Source: an uncultured Lachnospiraceae bacterium (GTDB taxonomy: Bacteria > Bacillota > Clostridia > Lachnospirales > Lachnospiraceae). Taken from it: 18,409 bases of DNA. The notes beneath the pieces were generated by a model. It saw only the letters and a program-made list of their open reading frames with translations, ran no database searches and was not told the origin of the DNA. Shown here piece by piece: positions 7,359 through 15,183 of this stretch (positions are counted from its first letter, which is position 1; each line of letters starts with the position of its first letter). The DNA lies in the NCBI GenBank assembly GCA_910586025.1, contig CAJUIO010000048.1, forward strand, positions 1-18,409. Reading direction: 5' to 3'. The position numbers and the translations under genes are program-made.

Positions 7359-8600
7359 TTAACGGGCTCCGCCTGTCTTTGGAAATGTCATGGTGAACAC
7401 CGATCCCACACCGGCCTCGCTCTCCGCAGACAATGTCCCTCCCTGCCCCTGTGCAATGGATTTTGCAAGAGAAAGCCCAAGGCCCACTCCCCGCCTGTCT
7501 GTCCAAGCCCCCTTAGACCGGTAGAATCGTTTAAAGATATGATAAAAATCCTCCTCCGCAATCCCTTCCCCGTCGTCCGAAACACGAATTCTCGCCATAT
7601 CCGGCAGCTCCTCCCAGGAGACCGCGATCCTTCCGCCCTCCGACGTGTGATCCAGCGCGTTTTTGATCAGATTCTCCACCGCCTCCCCGGTCCACTGCAG
7701 ATCGCAGCAGACGCAGGCGCTTTCCTCCCCCTGAAAAAGAATCTCCTTTTTCTCCGCCTTGGCCCGCACCCACAGCTCCTGTGCCGCCCGAAGGGCCACC
7801 TCCGCAAGAGGCCAGGTCTGTTTTTCAAAAGCCACGGCCCCCGCATCCAGCCTGGTGATCTTGAGAAGAGACTGAATCAGGAGATCAATCCTTTGCAGGG
7901 CCAGAGTGGTCTTTTGTGAAAATTCCGTCACGGTCTGCACATTTTCCGGTTCCTGCGTTATGATTTCATTATACATCACAAGGGCCGAGAGCGGCGTTTT
8001 CAGCTGATGAGAAATGTCACAGATCGTGCCCTTGAGAAAATTTCTCGAGGCCGTCACCTCCTCATTCCGGGCAGCGAGGGCGTTCGCAAGGTGGTCCACC
8101 CTTCCGAACATGCGATAGAGGTTTCCGCTCCGGACGCAGGGCAGGTGCTCAGAAAAGTCTCCCTCCATGAACCGCTCCACGGTGCCCACCGCCCTCTCAT
8201 ACAGCTTCTCCCTGGCGGACAGGAAGCAGCCTGCCCCCGAAAGGATTCCGACCCACAAAAGCAGCACCAGTCCCCAGAGCAGGGGCAGCATTTCCCTCTT
8301 TGCCAAAAGCACATGGGGCGTATCCACAATATCCGTCTCCTCTCCGATTCCGATCTTGTCAAGAAGCGCCCTGCCATCCCCATCTGCGGTTTTCTGCGCA
8401 AAGGCTCTGGCCGTCACGGTTTCGCTCACCCCCTGCTCTAGCAGGGAGGATGCCACCGCCCTGTCATGATCCAGAATGGTTTCCTCCAGCAGCCGCCCGG
8501 CACTACCCCATATAGCTACCACGAAAATTGTGGCAGCCGCCAGCACTGCCGTCAGATATAGATAGAACCGCTTAGCTCCCTCGTCCTGTAAAAAGCTCAT
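7359..8600 (-). CDS. sensor histidine kinase with extracytoplasmic sensor loop
   Basis: This 413-residue membrane kinase has transmembrane helices at about 13-31 and 106-128 enclosing a sensor loop of about 75 residues. A HAMP-like linker follows, then the dimerization/phosphoacceptor helix with SHQLKTPLSALV (197-208, His198), the N-box ENLIKNALDHT (309-319), G1 DDGEGI (342-347), F-box FKRFYRSK (356-363) and G2 GVGLGLSLAK (371-380). All catalytic parts are intact. The ribosome site GGGAGG (8605-8610) lies just before the ATG. The gene lies upstream of and in line with the ABC genes, so it probably controls them. However, no response regulator gene is present on either side: glgP follows within 107 bases. 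BceS-type kinases lack a real sensor loop, so this one is of a different, VncS-like build. Confidence 0.9.
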   Translation of the reverse strand: MSFLQDEGAKRFYLYLTAVLAAATIFVVAIWGSAGRLLEETILDHDRAVASSLLEQGVSETVTARAFAQKTADGDGRALLDKIGIGEETDIVDTPHVLLAKREMLPLLWGLVLLLWVGILSGAGCFLSAREKLYERAVGTVERFMEGDFSEHLPCVRSGNLYRMFGRVDHLANALAARNEEVTASRNFLKGTICDISHQLKTPLSALVMYNEIITQEPENVQTVTEFSQKTTLALQRIDLLIQSLLKITRLDAGAVAFEKQTWPLAEVALRAAQELWVRAKAEKKEILFQGEESACVCCDLQWTGEAVENLIKNALDHTSEGGRIAVSWEELPDMARIRVSDDGEGIAEEDFYHIFKRFYRSKGAWTDRRGVGLGLSLAKSIAQGQGGTLSAESEAGVGSVFTMTFPKTGGAR

Positions 8601-8633
8601 GACATCCTCCCGGAATAATATTTTTCTTTACTA

Positions 8634-8676
8634 AATAAGACTAAATCACGACACCGGTCCGTGATTCAGTCTTATT
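8634..8676 (-). terminator. likely glgP terminator hairpin
   Basis: 8634-8650 and 8660-8676 are reverse complements over 17 bases with one mismatch, around a 9-base loop. On the minus strand the 3' arm ends in GTCTTATT, giving a U-rich end but no long U run. The hairpin lies 32 bases beyond the glgP stop codon and just ahead of the kinase ribosome site, so it separates the two genes. Confidence 0.6.
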
Positions 8677-8707
8677 ATAACAGGTTTATATCTGCATACC
8701 GGTACAA

Positions 8708-11203
8708 TTATTTTACCGGGATCCTCTTCTCAGGCAGCTCCACCTTGTCCAGATGCCAGATTTCATCCACATATTCCTGAATGGTTCTGTCAGAGGTAAA
8801 CTTGCCGCAGCTCGCCACATTCAGGATTGCACTCTTCGCCCAGGCCTTCTCGTCGCGATATGCCTTCTCCACCTTCTTCTGAGCCTCGGCATAAGCCTTG
8901 AAGTCCTTTAAGATGAAATACATATCCGCCTTGGAGGTGCTCAGCGTGTTGAGCAGGGAATTGTACAGAGTCCGGAATCTGTCAGGATCATTCGGCGAAT
9001 AGGTGCCGTTGATCAGCTGCATCAGAACTCTTCTCACATCGGGATCATTGTTGAAAATCTCTGTGGGATCATATCCGCCGTAATTCTCGTACTTGATAAC
9101 CTCGTCTGAAGACAGTCCGAAGATAAAGGCGTTCTCCTCTCCCACTTCCTCCACGATCTCCACATTTGCGCCGTCCATGGTTCCGATGGTAAGCGCGCCG
9201 TTGAGCATGAACTTCATATTGCCGGTTCCGGAAGCCTCCTTGCTGGCCGTCGATATCTGTTCGGACACATCCGCCGCCGCAAAAATCAGCTCCGCATTGG
9301 AGACTCTGTAATTTTCTATGAACACTACTTTAATTTTACCCTTGATGGCAGGATCGTTGTTTACCACGTCGGCAACGGAGGTGATCAGCTTGATGGTCAT
9401 CTTGGCATTGTAATAGCCGGCCGCCGCCTTTGCGCCGAAGATAAAGGTCCTGGGGTAGAAATCCATATCCGGATTGTCCTTCAGCACATTGTAAAGGTGC
9501 ATCACGTGAAGGATATTGAGAAGCTGGCGCTTGTACTCATGAAGCCTCTTAACCTGCACGTCGAAAATAGACCGGGGATCTACCTTGACACCGTTGTGCT
9601 CCAGGATATACTCCGCAAGACGTACCTTGTTCTGATACTTGATATTCATGAACTCCTGCTGAGCCTTCTCGTCGTCCGCATAGACCTTCAGCTTGCTGAT
9701 CTTGGGCAGATCCGTGATCCAGTCGTCTCCCACATGGTCTGTCACCCACTTTGCAAGGAGCGGGTTCCCATGGAGCAGGAAACGCCTCTGGGTGATTCCG
9801 TTTGTCTTATTGTTGAACTTCTCAGGCATCATCTCATAGAAATCCCTGAGCTCCTGATGCTTTAAAATCTCCGTGTGCAGTCTTGCCACGCCGTTTACGG
9901 AATAGCCCGCCGCAATGGCAAGGTGGGCCATCTTCACCTGGCCGTCATAGATAATGGCCATTTTGCGGATCTTCTCCTGATTTCCGGGATACATCTCCTG
10001 AATTTTCAGGATAAATCTGCGGTTGATCTCCTCTATGATCTGATAGATTCTGGGAAGCAGCCTGGAGAACAGCTCGATGGGCCATTTTTCCAGGGCCTCC
10101 GACATAATCGTATGATTGGTATAGGCACAGGTCTTGGTCGTCACGTTCCAGGCCTCGTCCCAGGTCAGATAATACTCATCCATCAGTATCCTCATGAGCT
10201 CCGCGATCGCCACGGTAGGATGGGTGTCGTTGAGCTGGAAAGTAACCTTCTCATAAAACCTGCGCACATCGGAATGCTTGCGCATATATTTGGCAACCGC
10301 CGCCTGCACGGATGCCGAGATAAAGAAGTACTGCTGCTTCAGGCGCAGCTCCTTGCCCGCATAGTGATTGTCATTGGGATAGAGAACCTCCACAATATTC
10401 CTTGCAAGATTCTCCTGCTCCACAGCCTTGCGGTAATCTCCCTTGTCAAAGGAATCCAGCTGGAAGCATTCCACCGCCTCCGCATCCCAGATTCTGAGGG
10501 TATTCACGATCCCGTTGCCATATCCCACAATAGGAAGGTCATAGGGCACTGCCTTCACGCTCTGATAACCCTCCTGAACAAAATTGCTTCTTCCGTTCTC
10601 GTCGATGCGGACATTCACATAGCCGCCGAACTTGACCTCCTTGGCATATTCCGGCCTGCGCAGCTCAAAGGGATTGCCGTCAACCAGCCAGTTGTCCGGC
10701 ACCTCCACCTGATAGCCGTCCCGGATCTCCTGCTTGAACATACCGTAGCGGTAGCGGATCCCGCAGCCGTACGCCATGTACCCCAGAGTCGCAAGGGAAT
10801 CCAGAAAGCATGCCGCAAGTCGTCCGAGGCCGCCGTTTCCCAGAGCCGCATCAGGCTCCTGATCCTCAATCACGTCAAGATTGAGCCCAAGCTCCTCAAG
10901 AGCTTCCCTGAAAGGAGTGTACGCCTTAAGATTGATGATATTGTTGCCAAGCGCGCGTCCCATCAGAAATTCCATGGAAAGATAATATACCATCTTGGGA
11001 TCCTGCCTGTCGAACTCCTTCTGGCTGGCCAGCCAGTTGTCCACCACGGTGTCCTTCACCGCATAAGCCACCGCCTGAAAGATCTGCTGCTGGCTTGCCT
11101 CCTCCAGCGTCTTTCTATATAAGGTCTTCACATTATACAGTACACTTCTCTTAAACATCTCTTTATCATACACAAAAGCTGTAGGTGTAGATTTTTTACT
11201 CAT
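8708..11203 (-). CDS. glgP: glycogen/maltodextrin phosphorylase
   Basis: Pyridoxal-phosphate enzyme that cleaves alpha-1,4-glucan with phosphate to release glucose-1-phosphate; cytosolic, GT35 family. I start it at the ATG at 11201-11203 (product 831 residues, MSKKSTPTAF...) because GGAGG (11211-11215) lies 7 bases upstream. A longer reading from 11284 would begin inside the promoter and carry an unlikely 27-residue extension. Family hallmarks are clear: the N-terminal EPDAALGNGGLGRLAACFLDS block, NDTHPTVAIAELMRIL, FNNKTNGITQRRF, and the cofactor motif EASGTGNMKF with the lysine at about residue 664. The length is normal. It stands alone with its own promoter and terminator, not in a glg operon. 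Glycogen versus maltodextrin preference cannot be told from sequence by eye. Confidence 0.96.
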   Translation of the reverse strand: MSKKSTPTAFVYDKEMFKRSVLYNVKTLYRKTLEEASQQQIFQAVAYAVKDTVVDNWLASQKEFDRQDPKMVYYLSMEFLMGRALGNNIINLKAYTPFREALEELGLNLDVIEDQEPDAALGNGGLGRLAACFLDSLATLGYMAYGCGIRYRYGMFKQEIRDGYQVEVPDNWLVDGNPFELRRPEYAKEVKFGGYVNVRIDENGRSNFVQEGYQSVKAVPYDLPIVGYGNGIVNTLRIWDAEAVECFQLDSFDKGDYRKAVEQENLARNIVEVLYPNDNHYAGKELRLKQQYFFISASVQAAVAKYMRKHSDVRRFYEKVTFQLNDTHPTVAIAELMRILMDEYYLTWDEAWNVTTKTCAYTNHTIMSEALEKWPIELFSRLLPRIYQIIEEINRRFILKIQEMYPGNQEKIRKMAIIYDGQVKMAHLAIAAGYSVNGVARLHTEILKHQELRDFYEMMPEKFNNKTNGITQRRFLLHGNPLLAKWVTDHVGDDWITDLPKISKLKVYADDEKAQQEFMNIKYQNKVRLAEYILEHNGVKVDPRSIFDVQVKRLHEYKRQLLNILHVMHLYNVLKDNPDMDFYPRTFIFGAKAAAGYYNAKMTIKLITSVADVVNNDPAIKGKIKVVFIENYRVSNAELIFAAADVSEQISTASKEASGTGNMKFMLNGALTIGTMDGANVEIVEEVGEENAFIFGLSSDEVIKYENYGGYDPTEIFNNDPDVRRVLMQLINGTYSPNDPDRFRTLYNSLLNTLSTSKADMYFILKDFKAYAEAQKKVEKAYRDEKAWAKSAILNVASCGKFTSDRTIQEYVDEIWHLDKVELPEKRIPVK

Positions 11204-11231
11204 CCTTTTTCCTCCACTTTGTATTTTTCCC

Positions 11232-11251
11232 GGCGGCAGTTCACTGCCGCC
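11232..11251 (-). other. hairpin at the predicted 5' end of the glgP mRNA
   Basis: GGCGGCAG (11232-11239) pairs with CTGCCGCC (11244-11251). The tight GC-rich stem would begin at or within a base or two of the predicted transcription start. It has no U run after it on the minus strand, so it is a poor terminator for ileS. It may protect the 5' end of the message or act on transcription. Role inferred. Confidence 0.5.
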
Positions 11252-11257
11252 TTGTCT

Positions 11258-11286
11258 ATTATACACCAGAAAATGCCAGATCACAA
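11258..11286 (-). promoter_or_regulatory. glgP promoter
   Basis: Minus-strand TTGTGA (11281-11286) is followed after 17 bases by a perfect TATAAT (11258-11263). The predicted start is near 11251, which gives a leader of about 48 bases to the ATG at 11203. It lies just past the ileS stop codon. Confidence 0.75.
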
Positions 11287-11314
11287 GAAAAATGCCCTTT
11301 TAACTGCAATTTTA

Positions 11315-14300
11315 CTATAACTTTTCCACGCCGATCTCAACCTTCTCGCCGTTCACATTCCACTCCTTTGTGATGGCAAGCCCGGTATCCGTCAAGATTT
11401 CATCCGCCAGCACCTTCTCGGAGATGGAGGCTCTGTTGGCCGCCACGATTTCAGAAATTCTGGCATTTCCGTTTGTGGAGATTCTGATGTGATCCATCAC
11501 CTCGAAATCCGCCTCCTTGCGCATGGTCTGGATTTTGCTGATGACCTCATAGACAAATCCCTCCTCCACGAGCTCCTGCGTAAGGTTGGTATCCAGCACC
11601 ACGGTAATGCGGTTGTCTGATTCCGTCACAAGCCCTTCCTTCTGGGCCACATCAATCAGAAGATCCTCCTCGGTAAGGGTTACGGCAGCTCCTCCCACCT
11701 CAAACGAAAGAGCCCCCTCCTTCCTGAGCTGTTTCATAGCCGCATTCCCGTCCACATTGGAAAGATATTCCCGGATGCCTCCCAGCTGCTTTCCGTACTT
11801 TGGTCCCACGGTGCGCAGCTGGGGCTTGAAGCTGTAGCTGGTAAGATCGCTGACATCCTCCCGGAATGCGACCTCCTTCACATTGAGCTCATCCTCCACG
11901 ATATCCTTAAAATACTTGTCAAGCTCATGATCCGCCTTCACATACATGGTTCCGATCGGCTGGCGGTTCTTGATATTTGCCGCATTGCGGGCCGCGCGTC
12001 CGAGCACCACCACGGAAAGAACCTCCTCCATGCTCTCCTCAAGTCCGACATCGATCCTTGCGGGATCCGCCTTGGGGAAATCGCACAGATGAATACTCTC
12101 AGGAGCCTTCTCATCCACACTCCTTACCATGTTCTGGTAGATCTGCTCCGTCATAAACGGAACCATGGGAGCCGCACACTTGCAGATCTCCACAAGGGCC
12201 GTATAGAGCGTCATGTAAGCGTTTATCTTGTCCTGCTCCATGCCCTTTGCCCAGAAACGCTCCCGGCAGCGGCGCACATACCAGTTGCTCATCTCATCCA
12301 CAAAATTATCCATCACTCTGGCCGCTTCCGGAATCCTGTAATGCTCCAGATGCTCATCCACCTTGCCGATGGCCGTGTTCAGCCTTGAGAGCAGCCACTT
12401 ATCCATGACGGGAAGCCTGTCGTATTCCAAAGTATATTTCGTCGCGTCAAACCCGTCAATATTCGCATACAGGATAAAGAACGCATAAGTGTTCCACAGC
12501 GTCCCCAGGAATTTACGCTGTCCCTCCATCACCGCCTTACCGTGGAAACGGTTGGGAAGCCAGGGTGCGGAATTAATATAGAAATACCAGCGGATAGCGT
12601 CGGCCCCGTAGGTGGCAAGCGCCTCAAAGGGATCCACCGCATTTCCTTTGGATTTGCTCATCTTCTGCCCGTTCTCATCCTGTATCAGTCCAAGCACAAT
12701 GACATTCTCATAGGGTGCCTTGTTAAAGAGCAGGGTGGATTCCGCCATCAGCGAGTAGAACCAGCCTCTTGTCTGATCCACGGCCTCGGAGATGAACTGC
12801 GCCGGAAACTGCTGCTCGAACAGCTCTTTATTTTCAAAAGGATAATGGTGCTGTGCAAAGGGCATTGCACCCGAATCAAACCAGCAGTCGATCACCTCCG
12901 GCACTCTTTTCATAGTCCTGCCGCACTTAGGGCATCTGCAGGTGATCTCGTCGATGTAGGGCCTGTGAAGCTCCACTGTCCTGGCCGCAGGATTGCCGCT
13001 CAAGTCCTCCAGCTCCTTCCTGGAACCGATCGCCTCCTGATGTCCGCAGTCCTCACATTCCCAGATATTCAGAGGGGTTCCCCAATAGCGGTTCCTGGAA
13101 ACGCCCCAGTCCTGAATATTTTCCAGCCAGTTGCCAAAGCGTCCTTCCCCGATAGACTCCGGAATCCAGTTCACGGTCTTGTTGTTGCGCACCAGATCAT
13201 CCCGGACAGCCGTCATCTTGATGAACCAGGATTCTCTCGCATAGTAGATGAGAGGCGTATCGCATCTCCAGCAGAAGGGATAGTCATGCTCGAATTTCGG
13301 TGCGGAGAAAAGCTTTCCCTCTTTGTCCAGATCCACCAGGATATCCTTGTCGGCATCCTTCACGAATTTGCCCGCATAAGGGGTCTCCTGAGTCATCTCT
13401 CCCTTTCCGTTTACAAACTGCACAAAGGGAAGATCATATTTGCGTCCCACCTGGGCATCGTCCTCACCGAAGGCCGGGGCAATGTGCACGATACCCGTAC
13501 CGTCCGTCATGGTGACGTAGCCGTCGCAGGTCACGAAATGTCCCTTTTTTTTCTGCTTTGCCGCCGCTTCCCCGGTGCAGGCAAACAGAGGCTCATATTC
13601 CCTGTATTCCAGATCCTTCCCGGAAAAGGTCTCCAGAATCTCATAGGGTGCCTTTCCTTCCTCCGTCAGAGAACCCAGAACCTGCTCAAGCAGAGCCTGC
13701 GCCATATAATAGGTATAGCCGCCCGCCGCCTTCACCTTCACATAGGTCTCCTCCGGATTCACGCACAGCGCCACATTGGAGGGCAGAGTCCAGGGCGTGG
13801 TGGTCCATGCCAGGAAATAAGCGTCCTCGCCAACCGCCTTGAAGCGCACAACGGCGGAGCGCTCCTTCACCGCCTTGTAGCCCTGAGCCACCTCGTGAGA
13901 GGAGAGCGGGGTCCCGCATCTGGGGCAGTAGGGCACGATCTTAAAGCCTTTGTACAAAAGGCCCTTATCCCAAATCTGCTTGAGAGCCCACCATTCCGAC
14001 TCGATAAAATCGTCGTGATAGGTCACGTAGGGCTCGTCCATGTCGGCCCAGAAGCCGACCGTGCCGGAGAAGTCTTCCCACATACCCTTATATTTCCAGA
14101 CGCTCTCCTTGCACTTGCTGATAAAGGGATCCAGTCCGTACTCCTCGATCTGCTCCTTCCCGTTCAGCCCAAGGAGCTTTTCCACCTCCAGCTCCACCGG
14201 CAGCCCGTGCGTGTCCCAGCCCGCCTTTCTGGGAACCATATAGCCCTTCATGGTGCGGTATCTGGGAATCATGTCCTTGATCACACGGGTCAGCACATGT

Positions 14301-14470
14301 CCGATATGGGGCATGCCGTTAGCCGTGGGCGGCCCGTCATAAAAGGTGTAGGTCGGCCCCTCCTTTCTGTTTTCCATACTCTTTTTAAAGATGTCTCTCT
14401 CTTTCCAGAAGGTCTCGATCTCTTTTTCTCTGGTCACAAAATTCAGATCCGTTGATACTTTCTGATACAT
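11315..14470 (-). CDS. ileS: isoleucyl-tRNA synthetase
   Basis: Charges tRNA-Ile in the cytosol; class I synthetase of 1051 residues. The HIGH signature is at 55-58 within PPTANGMPHIGHVL. GWDTHGLPVE follows, and the KMSKS loop is at 603-607 (QKMSKSKGNAVDPFEAL). An editing domain lies between these catalytic halves. Two cysteine pairs, C472-x2-C475 and C513-x2-C516, form a probable zinc ribbon before WFDSGAMPFAQ. The length above 1000 and the sequence style suggest the second, eukaryote-like clade (IleS2), whose members tend to resist mupirocin. That is inference. The start at 14470 has AAGGAG (14477-14484 region) in the right place. Upstream lies an isoleucine T-box, so expression should rise when uncharged tRNA-Ile accumulates. 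Confidence 0.97.
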   Translation of the reverse strand: MYQKVSTDLNFVTREKEIETFWKERDIFKKSMENRKEGPTYTFYDGPPTANGMPHIGHVLTRVIKDMIPRYRTMKGYMVPRKAGWDTHGLPVELEVEKLLGLNGKEQIEEYGLDPFISKCKESVWKYKGMWEDFSGTVGFWADMDEPYVTYHDDFIESEWWALKQIWDKGLLYKGFKIVPYCPRCGTPLSSHEVAQGYKAVKERSAVVRFKAVGEDAYFLAWTTTPWTLPSNVALCVNPEETYVKVKAAGGYTYYMAQALLEQVLGSLTEEGKAPYEILETFSGKDLEYREYEPLFACTGEAAAKQKKKGHFVTCDGYVTMTDGTGIVHIAPAFGEDDAQVGRKYDLPFVQFVNGKGEMTQETPYAGKFVKDADKDILVDLDKEGKLFSAPKFEHDYPFCWRCDTPLIYYARESWFIKMTAVRDDLVRNNKTVNWIPESIGEGRFGNWLENIQDWGVSRNRYWGTPLNIWECEDCGHQEAIGSRKELEDLSGNPAARTVELHRPYIDEITCRCPKCGRTMKRVPEVIDCWFDSGAMPFAQHHYPFENKELFEQQFPAQFISEAVDQTRGWFYSLMAESTLLFNKAPYENVIVLGLIQDENGQKMSKSKGNAVDPFEALATYGADAIRWYFYINSAPWLPNRFHGKAVMEGQRKFLGTLWNTYAFFILYANIDGFDATKYTLEYDRLPVMDKWLLSRLNTAIGKVDEHLEHYRIPEAARVMDNFVDEMSNWYVRRCRERFWAKGMEQDKINAYMTLYTALVEICKCAAPMVPFMTEQIYQNMVRSVDEKAPESIHLCDFPKADPARIDVGLEESMEEVLSVVVLGRAARNAANIKNRQPIGTMYVKADHELDKYFKDIVEDELNVKEVAFREDVSDLTSYSFKPQLRTVGPKYGKQLGGIREYLSNVDGNAAMKQLRKEGALSFEVGGAAVTLTEEDLLIDVAQKEGLVTESDNRITVVLDTNLTQELVEEGFVYEVISKIQTMRKEADFEVMDHIRISTNGNARISEIVAANRASISEKVLADEILTDTGLAITKEWNVNGEKVEIGVEKL

Positions 14471-14493
14471 TGTTTTCTCCTTTCCAATTTTTG

Positions 14494-14629
14494 CCCGATA
14501 GGTAAATGGAACAAAGTGGGCAAGCCCACGTCAATTCCCCTACCCCTCAATCTTGAGGGGCTTGGACACTTTGCTGCGCCGGATGCATATTGCGCAGCAA
14601 TAAGTTTCCATGTGCATCCGTGCGCATAA
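14494..14629 (-). repeat. hairpin-rich insert in the ileS leader, flanked by an 8-bp direct repeat
   Basis: This segment lies between the T-box terminator and the ileS ribosome site and contains several perfect stems. GTGGGC/GCCCAC is at 14516-14529. CCCCTCAA/TTGAGGGG is at 14543-14560. TTGCTGCGC/GCGCAGCAA is at 14571-14579 with 14592-14600. A competing pair CGGATGCA/TGCATCCG is at 14580-14587 with 14613-14620. A longer imperfect stem joins 14513-14527 with 14558-14572 (13 of 15). The 8-mer AATTTTTG flanks it at 14486-14493 and 14630-14637. Removing one copy plus the insert would leave a normal short leader. It has no terminal inverted repeats. It may be an intergenic repeat element; copy number elsewhere is unknown. 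Confidence 0.5.
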
Positions 14630-14636
14630 AATTTTT

Positions 14637-14697
14637 GTTTCATAGGAAAGGCATATTCTTTATCACTTCACAGCGACAAGGTCTTTCCTGATGAAAC
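14637..14697 (-). other. stem-loop between the T-box terminator and the insert
   Basis: GTTTCATAGGAAAG (14637-14650) pairs with CTTTCCTGATGAAAC (14683-14697) over 14 base pairs with one bulged base, around a loop of 32 bases. It begins directly after the U run of the T-box terminator, so it would be transcribed only in read-through (induced) messages. No known role. Confidence 0.55.
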
Positions 14698-14698
14698 G

Positions 14699-14731
14699 AA
14701 AAAATCCCCGTCCTGTAAAAAGGACGAGGAT
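14699..14731 (-). terminator. T-box conditional terminator
   Basis: ATCCCCGTCCT (14704-14714) and AGGACGAGGAT (14721-14731) pair over 11 bp with one G-U, around a 6-base loop. Six U residues follow on the minus strand (14699-14704). It is the alternative to the antiterminator formed by the T-box core next to it. Confidence 0.93.
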
Positions 14732-15010
14732 AAAAACCTGCGCTAACCACCTGTTTACGCCATACACGCCGACGCGTCTTTCCCTTCACAGTACCATGGA
14801 CGCACCGGTTTCATATGCTCTCCCGTAACGGAGGAGATCCGGCAGGAGTCTACTGACCGTTTTTGCAGCCTAAGGCTGCGAGGACGGCTTTCGGTCCGCG
14901 GCTCGGAAGTGATCTTCACGCATCCTTATCCTGATACCGGCTCCCACCCGCCCCGGCTCTCTGGAATCGTCAAAGAATCGCTACTGTCTTCGTCATGGCC
15001 TTTGTAATAT
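14699..15010 (-). ncRNA. T-box leader, isoleucine specifier
   Basis: This RNA upstream of ileS senses uncharged tRNA-Ile and switches between terminator and antiterminator. On the minus strand the order is as follows. The start of Stem I carries ATGACGAAGACAGTAGC. The Stem I apical part reads AGAGAGCCGGGG then GGTGGGAGCCGG. The specifier region GAAGATCAC has ATC (Ile) at 14911-14913. The T-box core AACAGGTGGTTAGCGC is at about 14742-14755, whose UGGU (14746-14749) would pair with the ACCA end of tRNA-Ile. Last comes a strong terminator. The specifier agrees with the gene it precedes. The 5' boundary is approximate. Confidence 0.93.
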
Positions 15011-15016
15011 AAATAA

Positions 15017-15046
15017 AAACTACACTATAGATGCGGGGTTTGTCAA
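15017..15046 (-). promoter_or_regulatory. possible promoter of the ileS T-box leader
   Basis: A perfect minus-strand TTGACA lies at 15041-15046, just upstream of the T-box. The best -10 at a suitable distance (TAGTTT, 18-base spacing, 15017-15022) is weak. A better TATAGT (15024-15029) is too close (11 bases). The -35 and its position make a promoter here likely, but the exact -10 is unsure. Confidence 0.45.
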
Positions 15047-15121
15047 GCCATAAGTTGAAACTGTTCTCCGTCATGCCCGGAACCCTGTCAGTTAATTATG
15101 ATTAAAAGAGCAATCAAACCG

Positions 15122-15150
15122 TAGACGAAGCCTTTTTCCTGGTGTAAAAT
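15122..15150 (+). promoter_or_regulatory. likely promoter of the acetyltransferase-pncB unit
   Basis: TAGACG (15122-15127) is followed after 17 bases by TAAAAT (15145-15150), so transcription would start near 15157. It points away from the ileS T-box promoter, and the two share an intergenic space of about 170 bases. Confidence 0.5.
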
Positions 15151-15183
15151 GAAACAGAAAGCATCCGGAAAGGTCGTAACTAT

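Noticed and set aside
9875..11122. 415-codon plus-strand frame opposite glgP
   Set aside because: Antisense shadow of a fully conserved phosphorylase gene; no domain or start signal.
11288..11313. Weak A/T hairpin after the ileS stop as an ileS terminator
   Set aside because: The stem is only about seven imperfect pairs and overlaps the glgP -35 box; not convincing.
12542..14455. Long open frame (637 codons) on the plus strand opposite ileS
   Set aside because: It is the antisense shadow of ileS, which has full family motifs; the antisense product has no recognisable domain and no good ribosome site.
14443..14643. 66-codon minus-strand frame (MKQKFYAHG...) in the ileS leader
   Set aside because: It lies across the hairpin repeats and overlaps the ileS start; it looks like spurious translation of an intergenic repeat.
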